DNA of 33,932 bases, taken from assembly GCA_023396465.1 (NCBI GenBank), contig JAEWWF010000100.1, positions 1-33,932 on the forward strand, in the 5' to 3' direction. Source of the stretch: Pseudomonadota bacterium (GTDB lineage Bacteria; Pseudomonadota; Alphaproteobacteria; Rhodospirillales; Rhodospirillaceae). The translations under genes and the position numbers were made by a program. Below are positions 1 to 6,659 of the stretch, piece after piece. Below the pieces are notes generated by a model, which saw only the letters and a program-made list of their open reading frames with translations, ran no database searches and was not told the origin of the DNA. The first letter of the stretch is position 1. Each line of letters begins with the position of its first letter.

Positions 1-129
1 GGCGAGGCCGGCGAAGGGCAGCAGCAGCGCCGCCGCCGCTCCGGCGATCCACAGGGTCAGCAGCACCCGGTCGGCCACCCAGCGGCGGCGACCGTCGGCC
101 GCTCCGCCGATGTTCCGGGTGGCATCCAT
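1..129 (-). CDS. ABC transporter permease, osmoprotectant (OpuC/YehW-like), N-terminal fragment
   Basis: An open frame starts with ATG at 129 and runs off the left edge of the window, giving 43 codons. The visible protein has a basic head (RNIGGAADGRRRW) followed by the start of a hydrophobic segment rich in Leu and Ala, as expected for the first membrane helix of a permease. It begins 26 bp after the stop of the osmolyte-binding protein and on the same strand, so the two are very probably one operon. The permease assignment is inferred mainly from that context, because the EAA-loop region that would prove it lies outside the window. A strong Shine-Dalgarno is not evident before the ATG. Confidence 0.6.
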   Translation of the reverse strand, partial: MDATRNIGGAADGRRRWVADRVLLTLWIAGAAAALLLPFAGLA

Positions 130-155
130 GGAAGAACCGCTCAAAACCGGCCGGC

Positions 156-1091
156 TCAGTTGGCGGTGCCGGCGAGGCCGCGGCTGTCCAGCCACTCCCG
201 TGCCACCTGGCGGGCCGGCAGGCCGTCCACCTGGATGCGGCCGTTCAGCTCCTGCAGCGTCTCGCGGTCGAGGGCGGCGAAGATGGGCGCCAGCGCCTCG
301 GCGATCTGCGGATGGGCGTCGAGCACCGCCTTGCGCACCACCGGCGCCGGCTCGTAGACCATCTGCACCCCCTCGGGATCGTCCATCACCACCAGCTCGG
401 CGGCGACGATGGCGCCGTCGGTGCCGTAGACCATGGCGGCGTTGGTGCCGCTGGTCCGTTCGGCGGCGGCGCGGATGGTGGCGGCGGTATTGCCGCCCGA
501 CAGCACCAGCAACTGACCCTGCGACAGCGCGAAGCCGTAAGCCTGCTGGAAGGCGGGCAGCGCCGCCGAGCTCTCGACGAACTCGGCCGAGGCGGCCAGC
601 CGCACCTCGCCGCCGCCCTTCACCCAGGCGCCGAAGTCGGCCATGGTGGCGAGGCTGTGTTCCCGCGCCACATCGGCCCGCACGGCGATGGCCCAGGTGT
701 TGTTGGCCCGCGCCGGCGGCAGCCAGACCAGGGCGTTCTGCTCCAGGTCCATCCGGCGGATCTTCTCGTAGCCGGCGGCGGCGTCCTTCCACGCCGGATC
801 GTCGTCGGTCTTGGTGAAGAAGGCGCCGTTGCCGGTGTATTCGGGGTAAAGGTCGATCTCGCCGGCCAGCAGGGCGCCGCGCACGATGTTGGTCGGGCCC
901 AGCTGCAGCTTGTTCTCCACCTGGAAGCCGGCGGCCTCCAGCGCCTGCACGATCATATTGCCGAGCAGCGCGCCCTCGGTGTCGATCTTGGAGGCGACGG
1001 TGATGCGCTCGGCGGCCCCGGCGGCCAAGGGCGCGGCGGCGATCACGGCGGCCAAAGCGGCGCCGAGAAGCGTGCGGGCGGTGCGGATCAT
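156..1091 (-). CDS. Glycine betaine/osmoprotectant ABC transporter substrate-binding protein (OsmF/OpuCC-like)
   Basis: A 311-residue periplasmic solute-binding protein. Start chosen at ATG 1091 because an AGGAGAG ribosome site lies just upstream and the next residues form a classic signal peptide (MIRTARTLLGAALAAVIAAA, cleavage near AGA-AE, residues 25-28). A longer frame from 1151 adds 20 residues without signal character. Mature motifs typical of the OpuAC/QAT family are visible: the TVASKIDTEGALLGNM start, GEIDLYPEYTGNGAFF, NTWAIAVRAD and YEPAPVVR. The length is normal for OsmF/YehZ-type proteins. It should capture a quaternary-ammonium osmolyte such as betaine for the permease encoded immediately downstream. 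The exact ligand cannot be read from the sequence. Confidence 0.88.
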   Translation of the reverse strand: MIRTARTLLGAALAAVIAAAPLAAGAAERITVASKIDTEGALLGNMIVQALEAAGFQVENKLQLGPTNIVRGALLAGEIDLYPEYTGNGAFFTKTDDDPAWKDAAAGYEKIRRMDLEQNALVWLPPARANNTWAIAVRADVAREHSLATMADFGAWVKGGGEVRLAASAEFVESSAALPAFQQAYGFALSQGQLLVLSGGNTAATIRAAAERTSGTNAAMVYGTDGAIVAAELVVMDDPEGVQMVYEPAPVVRKAVLDAHPQIAEALAPIFAALDRETLQELNGRIQVDGLPARQVAREWLDSRGLAGTAN

Positions 1092-1233
1092 GGGCGGTCT
1101 CTCCTGCCTGCCGTCTTCAAGAAGGGCGTCTTGGGCGGAGTCTACCGGCATGCGCCGCGGCGTACCACCCTTGATGCCTCAGCCAGAAGGTGAGAGGCCG
1201 CCCCCTGATCCGCAACCAACGCGCCGCAGGTCA

Positions 1234-1258
1234 CGCCGCCCGACAACCGTCGGCGGCG
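1234..1258 (-). terminator. GC-rich hairpin downstream of the DUF2061 gene
   Basis: Arms at 1234-1244 and 1249-1258 pair over ten bases (one bulged C) around an AACC loop. It lies just past the stop of the small membrane protein gene and before the transporter operon on the same strand. No T-tract follows on the minus strand, so it may be a Rho-assisted stop or an mRNA end stabiliser. Confidence 0.4.
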
Positions 1259-1261
1259 GGG

Positions 1262-1471
1262 TCAGGCGGCGGCCATCCCGCCCCACCGCTTGGCCTTCTC
1301 CACCATCTCCCACGCCCGTTCGTGGACGTAGAAGGCGACGGTGTTGACCGCCGGTTCCACCAGCGCCACGGCGCTGGAAATGGCGATGCTGCCGGTCAGC
1401 AGGTAGGCCACCGTGAAGGCGACCGTGAAGTGCACGATGGCGAAAGTGACGGTCTTGGTCAGGCTCTTCAT
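1262..1471 (-). CDS. Small DUF2061 membrane protein
   Basis: A 69-residue protein with a GGGAG ribosome site before its ATG. It matches the DUF2061 pattern: KTVTFAIVHF, two hydrophobic segments (about residues 8-26 and 29-47), a central LTGS turn, then E-P-A-V-N and the conserved YVHERAWE stretch ending in a basic tail. DUF2061 proteins are short inner-membrane proteins of unknown function. The gene stands alone between the transporter and the Lrp regulator. A 19-bp Fur-like palindrome lies 47 bp before its start (1518-1536), suggesting metal-responsive control, which is inference. Family membership is confident; the cellular role is unknown. Confidence 0.82.
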   Translation of the reverse strand: MKSLTKTVTFAIVHFTVAFTVAYLLTGSIAISSAVALVEPAVNTVAFYVHERAWEMVEKAKRWGGMAAA

Positions 1472-1517
1472 GGTCCGCTCCCTGGCTCGGGTGGCTGTGT
1501 TGCGATGACCCCAAGGT

Positions 1518-1536
1518 ATTGCGAACCATTCTCAAT
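1518..1536 (-). promoter_or_regulatory. Fur-like palindrome upstream of the DUF2061 gene
   Basis: The 19-mer ATTGCGAACCATTCTCAAT is an imperfect palindrome (14 of 19 positions symmetric; pattern ATTGnGAA-n3-TTCnCAAT). Its size and spacing resemble Fur-family operators of the GATAATGATAATCATTATC type. It lies 47-65 bp upstream of the DUF2061 start, where a repressor would cover the promoter. Identification as Fur rather than another regulator is inference. Confidence 0.42.
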
Positions 1537-1570
1537 ATCACGCCGAAAATCCGGCGACTTTTGATCGCTT

Positions 1571-1999
1571 TCATCGCTCGAACTTGGTGGTCATGAGGAT
1601 GGAGGTGGTGGTGCGCTCCACCCCCTCCACCGCGCCGATGCGGTCGATGAGGGCGTCCATGGCCTCCATGGTCTCGGCCACGGCGATGGCGATCATGTCA
1701 TAGGCGCCGCTGATGGTATGCAGCGCCCGCACCCCCTCCATCTTGCGCAGGGCATGGACGACCCCGGCCGCCAGCTTGGGGCTGACGCTCAACATGACGT
1801 GGGCGCGGATCAGCCGCGCCGACACGTCCTCCGCCAGCCGCACCGTATAGCCGGCGATGACGCCGGTTTCCTCCAGCCGCCGCAACCGCGCCTGCACGGT
1901 GGAGCGCGACAGCCGCAGCGTGCGGGCCAGGGCCGCCGTGCTCTCGCGGGCGTCCAGGCGCAGGCACTCCAGCAGCCGCCGGTCGAGGTCATCCATCAT
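1571..1999 (-). CDS. Lrp/AsnC family transcriptional regulator
   Basis: A 142-residue regulator with the standard Lrp layout: an N-terminal AsnC winged helix (MDDLDRRLLECLRLDARES, then RTLRLSRSTVQARLRRLEE as recognition helix region, about residues 3-60) and a C-terminal RAM/AsnC ligand domain (ISGAYDMIAIAVAETMEAM, about 70-140). Start taken at ATG 1999 with GGAAGG upstream; a frame from 2041 would add 14 residues not typical of the family. It is transcribed divergently from the lysine-dehydrogenase-like gene, with 142 bp between starts. Lrp-type regulators commonly control the adjacent amino-acid catabolic gene in response to its substrate, so it is the likely local regulator. The effector is unproven. 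Confidence 0.9.
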   Translation of the reverse strand: MMDDLDRRLLECLRLDARESTAALARTLRLSRSTVQARLRRLEETGVIAGYTVRLAEDVSARLIRAHVMLSVSPKLAAGVVHALRKMEGVRALHTISGAYDMIAIAVAETMEAMDALIDRIGAVEGVERTTTSILMTTKFER

Positions 2000-2141
2000 T
2001 TCGCCGAACCTTCCGTCACTTTGACTGCAAACTCCCGCCATTCTGGCAGAACCGCCGCTTCAAATCGACAGCGCTGACCGTCACACTGGATCTAAGAGTC
2101 CGACAAGGACGCTCGGCTTCACTCGATCTGGGAGAGTTCTC

Positions 2142-3260
2142 ATGCGCGACATTCTCGTACTCGGCGGCGGCAAGATCGGCGAGACCATCTGCGACTTCCT
2201 GGCGCTGACCGGCGATTACGCCGTCACCGTCGCCGACCGCTCGCAGGCGGCGCTGGACCGCCTGCCGAAGACGGCGGGGGTGAAGACGCTGGTGCTTGAT
2301 GCGTCCGACGTGGCGGCGCTGACGGCGGCCATGCGCGGCCGCTTCGCGGTGCTGTCCGCCCTGCCCTTCGACCTGACCGTGAAGGTGGCGGAAGCCGCCC
2401 GCGCCGCCGGCGTGCATTACCTCGACCTCACCGAGGATGTCGCCTCCACCAAGGCGGTGAAGGGCTTCGCCAAGGACGCCGCCACCGCTTTCATCCCCCA
2501 GTGCGGCCTGGCGCCGGGCTTCATCTCCATCGTCGCCCACGACCTGGCGCAGCGGTTCGAGCGGCTGGATACGGTCGGCATGCGCGTCGGCGCCCTGCCG
2601 CTCTATCCCAGCAACGCGCTCAACTATAACCTGACGTGGTCGACCGACGGCGTCATCAACGAGTACATCGAGCCCTGCGAAGCCATCGTCAACGGCCGCC
2701 TGACCGCCGTTCCGGCCCTGGAAGAGCGGGAGGAATTCAGCCTCGACGGCGTGCGCTACGAGGCCTTCAACACCTCCGGCGGGCTCGGCACCCTGTGCGA
2801 GACGCTGGCCGGCAAGGTGCGCACCATGAACTACAAGTCGGTGCGCTATCCCGGCCACCGCGACCTGATGAAGGCGCTGCTGCAGGATCTCAACCTCGCC
2901 AGCCGCCGCGACGTGCTGAAGGACATCCTGGAAAACGCCATCCCGGCGACCATGCAGGACGTGATCCTGATCTTCGTCACCGTCTCGGGCTGGAAGCAGG
3001 GCCGGCTGATGCAGGAAAGCTACGCCCACAAGGTCTATGGCCGCGAGATCGACGGCAAGCTGTACTCGGGCATCCAGGCGACCACTGCCGCCGGCATCTG
3101 CGCCGTGCTCGACCTGCTGGCGAACGGCCACCTGCCGCAGCAGGGCTTCGTGCGGCAGGAGGACATCCGCCTGGGCGACTTCCTGAACAACCGCTTCGGC
3201 CGCACCTACGCCCGGCCGGAAGACCTCCCGGCGGAGGCGCCGCGGCTGGCGGCGGAGTGA
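2142..3260 (+). CDS. Saccharopine dehydrogenase-family enzyme, L-lysine 6-dehydrogenase-like
   Basis: A 372-residue soluble oxidoreductase with a GGGAGAG ribosome site at 2130-2136. The N-terminus is a Rossmann fold (MRDILVLGGGKIGE; GGGxxG at residues 8-13). The central features GLAPGFISI, the YNLTWSTDGVINEY block, EAFNTSGGLGTL and YKSVRYPGH match the arrangement I recall for Geobacillus L-lysine 6-dehydrogenase, and the length is similar. That enzyme deaminates the lysine epsilon-amino group with NAD to the semialdehyde/piperideine carboxylate. The divergent Lrp regulator supports amino-acid catabolism. Other members of the Lys9-like family (saccharopine or carboxynorspermidine dehydrogenases) share the fold, so substrate is inferred, not shown. 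Confidence 0.75.
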   Translation: MRDILVLGGGKIGETICDFLALTGDYAVTVADRSQAALDRLPKTAGVKTLVLDASDVAALTAAMRGRFAVLSALPFDLTVKVAEAARAAGVHYLDLTEDVASTKAVKGFAKDAATAFIPQCGLAPGFISIVAHDLAQRFERLDTVGMRVGALPLYPSNALNYNLTWSTDGVINEYIEPCEAIVNGRLTAVPALEEREEFSLDGVRYEAFNTSGGLGTLCETLAGKVRTMNYKSVRYPGHRDLMKALLQDLNLASRRDVLKDILENAIPATMQDVILIFVTVSGWKQGRLMQESYAHKVYGREIDGKLYSGIQATTAAGICAVLDLLANGHLPQQGFVRQEDIRLGDFLNNRFGRTYARPEDLPAEAPRLAAE

Positions 3261-3265
3261 GTTTT

Positions 3266-3447
3266 TTAGCCACCAAGGCACCAAGTACACTAAGAGGCTG
3301 CGGCAGGATGGCCGCAGCCTCTTGTCATTGGCTAATCGGTGATTCCTGCGGGCGAAGCCCGCATTACCAGAATCTGCCGGCAGGATGCTGACCCCGCCGT
3401 CTCAGACGGCACTGCCTCCTTGGTGTACTTGGTGTCTTGGTGGCTAA
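3266..3447. repeat. MITE-like element with 29-bp terminal inverted repeats and internal hairpins
   Basis: Arms at 3266-3294 and 3419-3447 are inverted copies matching at 27 of 29 positions. Each arm holds three spaced copies of a CACCAAG-like unit (the inner one degenerate). Between them lie a perfect 13-bp hairpin (3292-3304 with 3311-3323), a 7-bp hairpin (3347-3353 with 3357-3363), the palindrome CTGCCGGCAG (3374-3383) and a 6-bp hairpin (3396-3401 with 3405-3410). No plausible gene lies inside. It begins 5 bp after the dehydrogenase stop and ends 12 bp before the moaA stop, filling a convergent gap. TA flanks both ends, compatible with a TA target duplication but not proof of one. Confidence 0.78.
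3292..3323. terminator. Perfect 13-bp hairpin, possible bidirectional terminator
   Basis: AAGAGGCTGCGGC pairs perfectly with 3311-3323 across a 6-base loop, 32 bp past the dehydrogenase stop. The stem begins AAG and ends CTT but has no long T-tract, so termination activity is likely but unproven. It is part of the repeat element. Confidence 0.5.
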
Positions 3448-3459
3448 CCTACTCCCCCC

Positions 3460-4458
3460 TCACCCGCCCGTCGCGTTCATTCCACGTGCCACGTCGGTCG
3501 GGCCGCCGGCGGGGGTGAAGTGGTGGCCGTCGGGTTTTGTCGTGATGGCCGCCGCCACCGCCGCCCGTACCGCCTCCCCGCTCGGGTCGTCGCGCAGCAG
3601 GGCGCGCAAGGGCACGGCGCGCTCGTCGCCGAGGCAGGGGTAGAGGGTGCCGTCGGAGGTCACGCGGACCCGGTTGCAGCCGGCGCAGAAGCAGTTTGAC
3701 GTCGCGGCGATGAAGCCGATGCGGCCGCCGGTCTCCACGCAGCGCCAGTAGCGCGACGGGCCGGCGGTGCGGAAGCCTTCGCGCACCAGCGTCCAGCGGC
3801 CGGCCAGATCGGCGCGCACCTCCGCCAGGGGGCGGTAGTGGCGGGCGAAGTCGAAAGCCGCCGGACCCATGGGCATCACCTCGATGAAGGTGAGGTCCTG
3901 GCCACGGGCGCCGGCATGGCGCAGCAGGGCGTCCAGGTGCTCCGGCCCGTCGTTGACGCCCTTCTGCACCACGCAATTGAGCTTCACCCGCAGGCCCGCC
4001 CGCACCGCCGCGTCGATGCCGGCCTGCACGGCGGCGAGGCTGCCGCGGCGGGTGATGTGGGCGAACAGGTCCGGGTCCACGGTGTCGACCGACACGTTCA
4101 CCCGCTCCACCCCCGCCGCCGCCAGGGCGGGCACGAAGGCTTCCAGACGGCTGCCGTTGGTGGTCAGGGTCAGTTCGCGCAGGCGGCCCTGGGCGCGGCG
4201 GCGGCCGAGGTGGTCCAGCAGCACCGGCAGCCCCTTGCGGGTGAGCGGCTCGCCGCCGGTCAGACGCACCGTCTCCACCCCCAGGTCGAGGAAGACGTCC
4301 ACCAGCCGGGCCAGTTCCTCCAGCGATAGCACGTCGGCGCGGGGGGCGAACTGCTGGTCCTCGGCGATGCAATAGGTGCATCGGAAGTCGCAGCGCTCCG
4401 TCACCGACAGGCGCAGGTAGGTGATGCGGCGGCCGAGGGCGTCGGTGAGGCAGGACAT
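3460..4458 (-). CDS. moaA: GTP 3',8-cyclase MoaA (molybdenum cofactor biosynthesis)
   Basis: A 332-residue radical SAM enzyme that converts GTP to the cyclic intermediate of molybdopterin synthesis together with MoaC. Start taken at ATG 4458 (MSCLTDALGRRITYLRLSVT); upstream codons to 4536 are in frame but overlap a hairpin and lack family similarity. The N-terminal cluster motif CxxxCxxC is at Cys23, Cys27 and Cys30; GGEPL at residues 68-72; C-terminal cluster cysteines at 258, 261 and 275 (CxxC-x13-C). The protein ends in Gly-Gly, the conserved MoaA tail. It is the last gene of the minus-strand nap cluster, so cofactor supply can be raised with the molybdoenzyme, although two hairpins separate it from napC. 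Confidence 0.95.
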   Translation of the reverse strand: MSCLTDALGRRITYLRLSVTERCDFRCTYCIAEDQQFAPRADVLSLEELARLVDVFLDLGVETVRLTGGEPLTRKGLPVLLDHLGRRRAQGRLRELTLTTNGSRLEAFVPALAAAGVERVNVSVDTVDPDLFAHITRRGSLAAVQAGIDAAVRAGLRVKLNCVVQKGVNDGPEHLDALLRHAGARGQDLTFIEVMPMGPAAFDFARHYRPLAEVRADLAGRWTLVREGFRTAGPSRYWRCVETGGRIGFIAATSNCFCAGCNRVRVTSDGTLYPCLGDERAVPLRALLRDDPSGEAVRAAVAAAITTKPDGHHFTPAGGPTDVARGMNATGG

Positions 4459-4483
4459 GGGCCGGAACTCCGGGAGAGGAAGG

Positions 4484-4519
4484 GGCCGCCGGGTCCGAGG
4501 AGGGTCAGACCCGGCGGCC
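4484..4519 (-). other. 12-bp perfect hairpin in the napC-moaA spacer
   Basis: GGCCGCCGGGTC (4484-4495) pairs perfectly with 4508-4519 across a 12-base loop. On the transcript it lies 25 nt before the moaA start. It could be a terminator/attenuator, a stabilising element, or part of a structured moaA leader. No T-tract follows. Confidence 0.55.
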
Positions 4520-4525
4520 GCACGG

Positions 4526-4560
4526 GGCGACCGCAAAGGAGAGACAGGGGAGCGGTCGCC
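4526..4560 (-). terminator. 9-bp perfect hairpin just after napC
   Basis: GGCGACCGC (4526-4534) pairs perfectly with 4552-4560 over a 17-base loop, starting 14 nt past the napC stop on the minus strand. It sits in tandem with the next hairpin (4484-4519). This is probably the 3' end structure of the nap mRNA, with read-through to moaA possible. Confidence 0.5.
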
Positions 4561-4574
4561 ACCGGTGGAGGCGG

Positions 4575-5237
4575 TCAGCCCTTGGGATCAGCCGCCGGCA
4601 TGGGCAGCGGCGCCGGGTGGGCCTTCACCATCTCGGGGTCGATGCCATAGGCGCCCTTGGGCAGTTCGTGGGCGATGCCCTTGTGACAGTCGATGCAGGT
4701 CAGGCCGTCATCCTGGGCCCGCAGGTGGTTGTCACGCGCCCGCTTGTTTTGCAGTGTGACGTCCATGGCGGTGAAGTTGTGGCAGTTGCGGCACTCGCGG
4801 CTGTCGGTGTTCTTCATGGTTGTCCACACCCTTTGCGCCATGCGCAGCCGCTGCTCCTCGAACTTCTCCGGGGTGTCGATGGTGCCAAGCACCTTGTGCA
4901 GCACCTCGTTCGACGCCTGGATCTTGCGGACCATCTTGTGGTTCCAGTCCTTCGGGACATGGCAGTCGGGGCAAGTGGCGCGCACGCCCGAGGCATTGGT
5001 GTCATGCACCGAGCCGGCGTACTCGGCATAGACGTTGTTCTCCATCTCGTGGCACGAGATGCAGAAGGTTTCGGTGTTGGTCATCTCCATGGCGGTGTTG
5101 AAGCCGCCCCAGAAGACGACGCCGGCGATGAAGCCGCCGATCAGCAGCACCCCCAGCGACAGCGCGCCGGCCGGGCCCCAGAACCAGCGCCACAGGCGCT
5201 TGATGATGGTCGGCCGCTTTTCCTGCTCGGTGGACAT
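4575..5237 (-). CDS. napC: NapC, membrane-anchored tetraheme quinol dehydrogenase
   Basis: A 220-residue NapC/NirT-family cytochrome that takes electrons from the quinol pool and passes them to NapB/NapA in the periplasm. Start at ATG 5237 has an AGGAGGG site 8 bases upstream. A short cytoplasmic head (residues 1-22) is followed by one membrane anchor (about 23-44) and a periplasmic part with exactly four CxxCH heme motifs at residues 59-63, 89-93, 149-153 and 181-185. The family phrase TETFCISCHEM is present. It lies 32 bp after napB and is the last structural nap gene. Its length is slightly longer than E. coli NapC because of a Pro/Ala-rich tail. Confidence 0.96.
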   Translation of the reverse strand: MSTEQEKRPTIIKRLWRWFWGPAGALSLGVLLIGGFIAGVVFWGGFNTAMEMTNTETFCISCHEMENNVYAEYAGSVHDTNASGVRATCPDCHVPKDWNHKMVRKIQASNEVLHKVLGTIDTPEKFEEQRLRMAQRVWTTMKNTDSRECRNCHNFTAMDVTLQNKRARDNHLRAQDDGLTCIDCHKGIAHELPKGAYGIDPEMVKAHPAPLPMPAADPKG

Positions 5238-5269
5238 GGCAGGTCCCTCCTCAAGTCCGGGAGCTGGCC

Positions 5270-5707
5270 TCAGCGGGCCGGCTCGAAGGTGTTGTTGACC
5301 AGTTCGGGCGCGTCCATCTGCGGCACATGGCACTGGGTGCAGAACCAGCGGGTGCGGGCGACGTTGTCGAGGCGGTTGCCGGCGCGGTCCACGTAATGGG
5401 TCTCCGACACCTTCGGCGCGCCAAATTCGGTGTTGAAGGGCCAGTCGTGGCAGCTCAGGCACTGGTTGGTCTTCAGGTCGACTTCATACTTGTCGATGCG
5501 GTGCGGAATCAGCGGCGGCTGCTGCCGGTAGGCGCGGCCGAAGGCCTTGCCCTCGGTGACGCCGTAGAGTTCCGGCTTGGCATCCAGTTCGTCGATCTCG
5601 ACGGTGCCGCGCAGCGTCACGACGTCGGCGGCGACGGCCGGAACGGCGGCGGTGGCGGCCGCCAGGGCGAAGCACGCCGCGGCGATGGCCTTGGTGATGG
5701 TGCGCAT
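5270..5707 (-). CDS. napB: NapB, periplasmic diheme cytochrome subunit of nitrate reductase
   Basis: A 145-residue small subunit that feeds electrons into NapA. ATG 5707 is preceded by GGGGAG; the longer frame to 5806 runs into napH and is rejected. Residues 1-27 form a signal peptide ending AVPAVAA-D. Two CxxCH sites are at residues 83-87 and 123-127. The conserved NapB phrases QPPLIPHRID (with His69) and SETHY (His104) probably provide the distal heme ligands, by analogy with known NapB structures. The gene starts one base after the napH stop, indicating translational coupling, and napC follows 32 bp later. Confidence 0.96.
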   Translation of the reverse strand: MRTITKAIAAACFALAAATAAVPAVAADVVTLRGTVEIDELDAKPELYGVTEGKAFGRAYRQQPPLIPHRIDKYEVDLKTNQCLSCHDWPFNTEFGAPKVSETHYVDRAGNRLDNVARTRWFCTQCHVPQMDAPELVNNTFEPAR

Positions 5708-5708
5708 C

Positions 5709-6659
5709 TCAGACACTCCCCTGTGAAGCGTGGGCGGACGGCTCGGGCGCAGCAGCGGGGGCGGCGGCCGTCGAGCGGTCGAAGCGATGGGTGAAGGCGA
5801 AGACATGGCGGTGGCAGACGTCGATGCAGCGGCCGCAGTTGGTGCATTCGCCAGCGGTGATGACGGGCGTGGCGGCGGCTCCGCCCTTCAGCGCCGGGGT
5901 CAGCACCTGCGGCTCCGGACAGACGAGGTAGCAGGCCAGGCACTGGTCGCAGGCGGCGCGGTTGCGGGCCGAAACGCGGGTCAGGCTGAGGCGCCCGATC
6001 AGGCCGTAGGCGGCGCCCATGGGGCACAGGTGGCCGCACCAGCCGCGGTTGGCGACGAAGATGTCGAACAGCACGATGCCGAGCACCAGCGTCCACGCCA
6101 GCGAACCGGCGAAGACGATGCCGAACACCAGCTCGCGGTGCAGCAGGGTGACCGGGTTCACCGCCTCCCAGGCGATGACGCCGGTGAGGGCGGAAACCAC
6201 CACCGCCGCCGCCAGCACCCACCAGCGGGCGTTGCGGCTGATCGCCACCCCGCTCTTGAGGCCGAGGCGGACGCGGGCGCGGTGGGCGGCATCGGTCAGG
6301 ACGTTGACCGGACACACCCAGGAACAGAAGGCGCGGCCGCCGACCACGGCATAGACCGCCACCAGCAGGGCGGCGCCGATCCAGGCGGTGGCGGCGAGGC
6401 TGTGGCCGGTGGCCAGGGACTGCACGAACACCAGCGGATCGGTAAAGGGCACGACGCCGAACAGGCTGCTCGACGCCAGCGTGCCCTTCATCACCCACAC
6501 GCCGACCAGCGGGCCGGAAAGGAACAGGCCGAGGGCGGCAAGCTGGCTCAGGCGGCGCAGGATCAGCCACTTATAGGCCGCCAGCCGCCCCTTGGCGGCG
6601 ACGGCGAGCACGGCCGGGGCATCCTTGCCGACGACGATGCGGGGAGCCTGGGCGGTCAT
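5709..6659 (-). CDS. napH: NapH, membrane iron-sulfur quinol oxidase subunit
   Basis: A 316-residue integral membrane ferredoxin. Several hydrophobic helices (about 37-57, 88-108, 147-165, 178-203) are interrupted by two CxxxCP motifs (Cys112/116 and Cys208/212) characteristic of NapH/NosR-type proteins. A cytoplasmic ferredoxin part follows with two [4Fe-4S] motifs: Cys237, 240, 243, 247 and Cys272, 275, 278, 282. NapH works with NapG to pass electrons from quinol to the periplasmic enzyme. The start overlaps the napG stop by four bases (ATGA). The C-terminal 25 residues are Ala/Pro-rich and probably disordered. Confidence 0.95.
   Translation of the reverse strand: MTAQAPRIVVGKDAPAVLAVAAKGRLAAYKWLILRRLSQLAALGLFLSGPLVGVWVMKGTLASSSLFGVVPFTDPLVFVQSLATGHSLAATAWIGAALLVAVYAVVGGRAFCSWVCPVNVLTDAAHRARVRLGLKSGVAISRNARWWVLAAAVVVSALTGVIAWEAVNPVTLLHRELVFGIVFAGSLAWTLVLGIVLFDIFVANRGWCGHLCPMGAAYGLIGRLSLTRVSARNRAACDQCLACYLVCPEPQVLTPALKGGAAATPVITAGECTNCGRCIDVCHRHVFAFTHRFDRSTAAAPAAAPEPSAHASQGSV

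Noticed and set aside
2016..3290. A 424-codon minus-strand open frame
   Set aside because: Antisense to the LysDH-like gene, with no family features.
3266..3447. Repeat element as a CRISPR fragment or attachment site
   Set aside because: The repeats are inverted, not direct, spacers are absent, and no integrase or tRNA is nearby.
4459..4574. Molybdenum cofactor riboswitch upstream of moaA
   Set aside because: Two strong hairpins exist, but I could not match the conserved Moco RNA core by eye; recorded as hairpins only.
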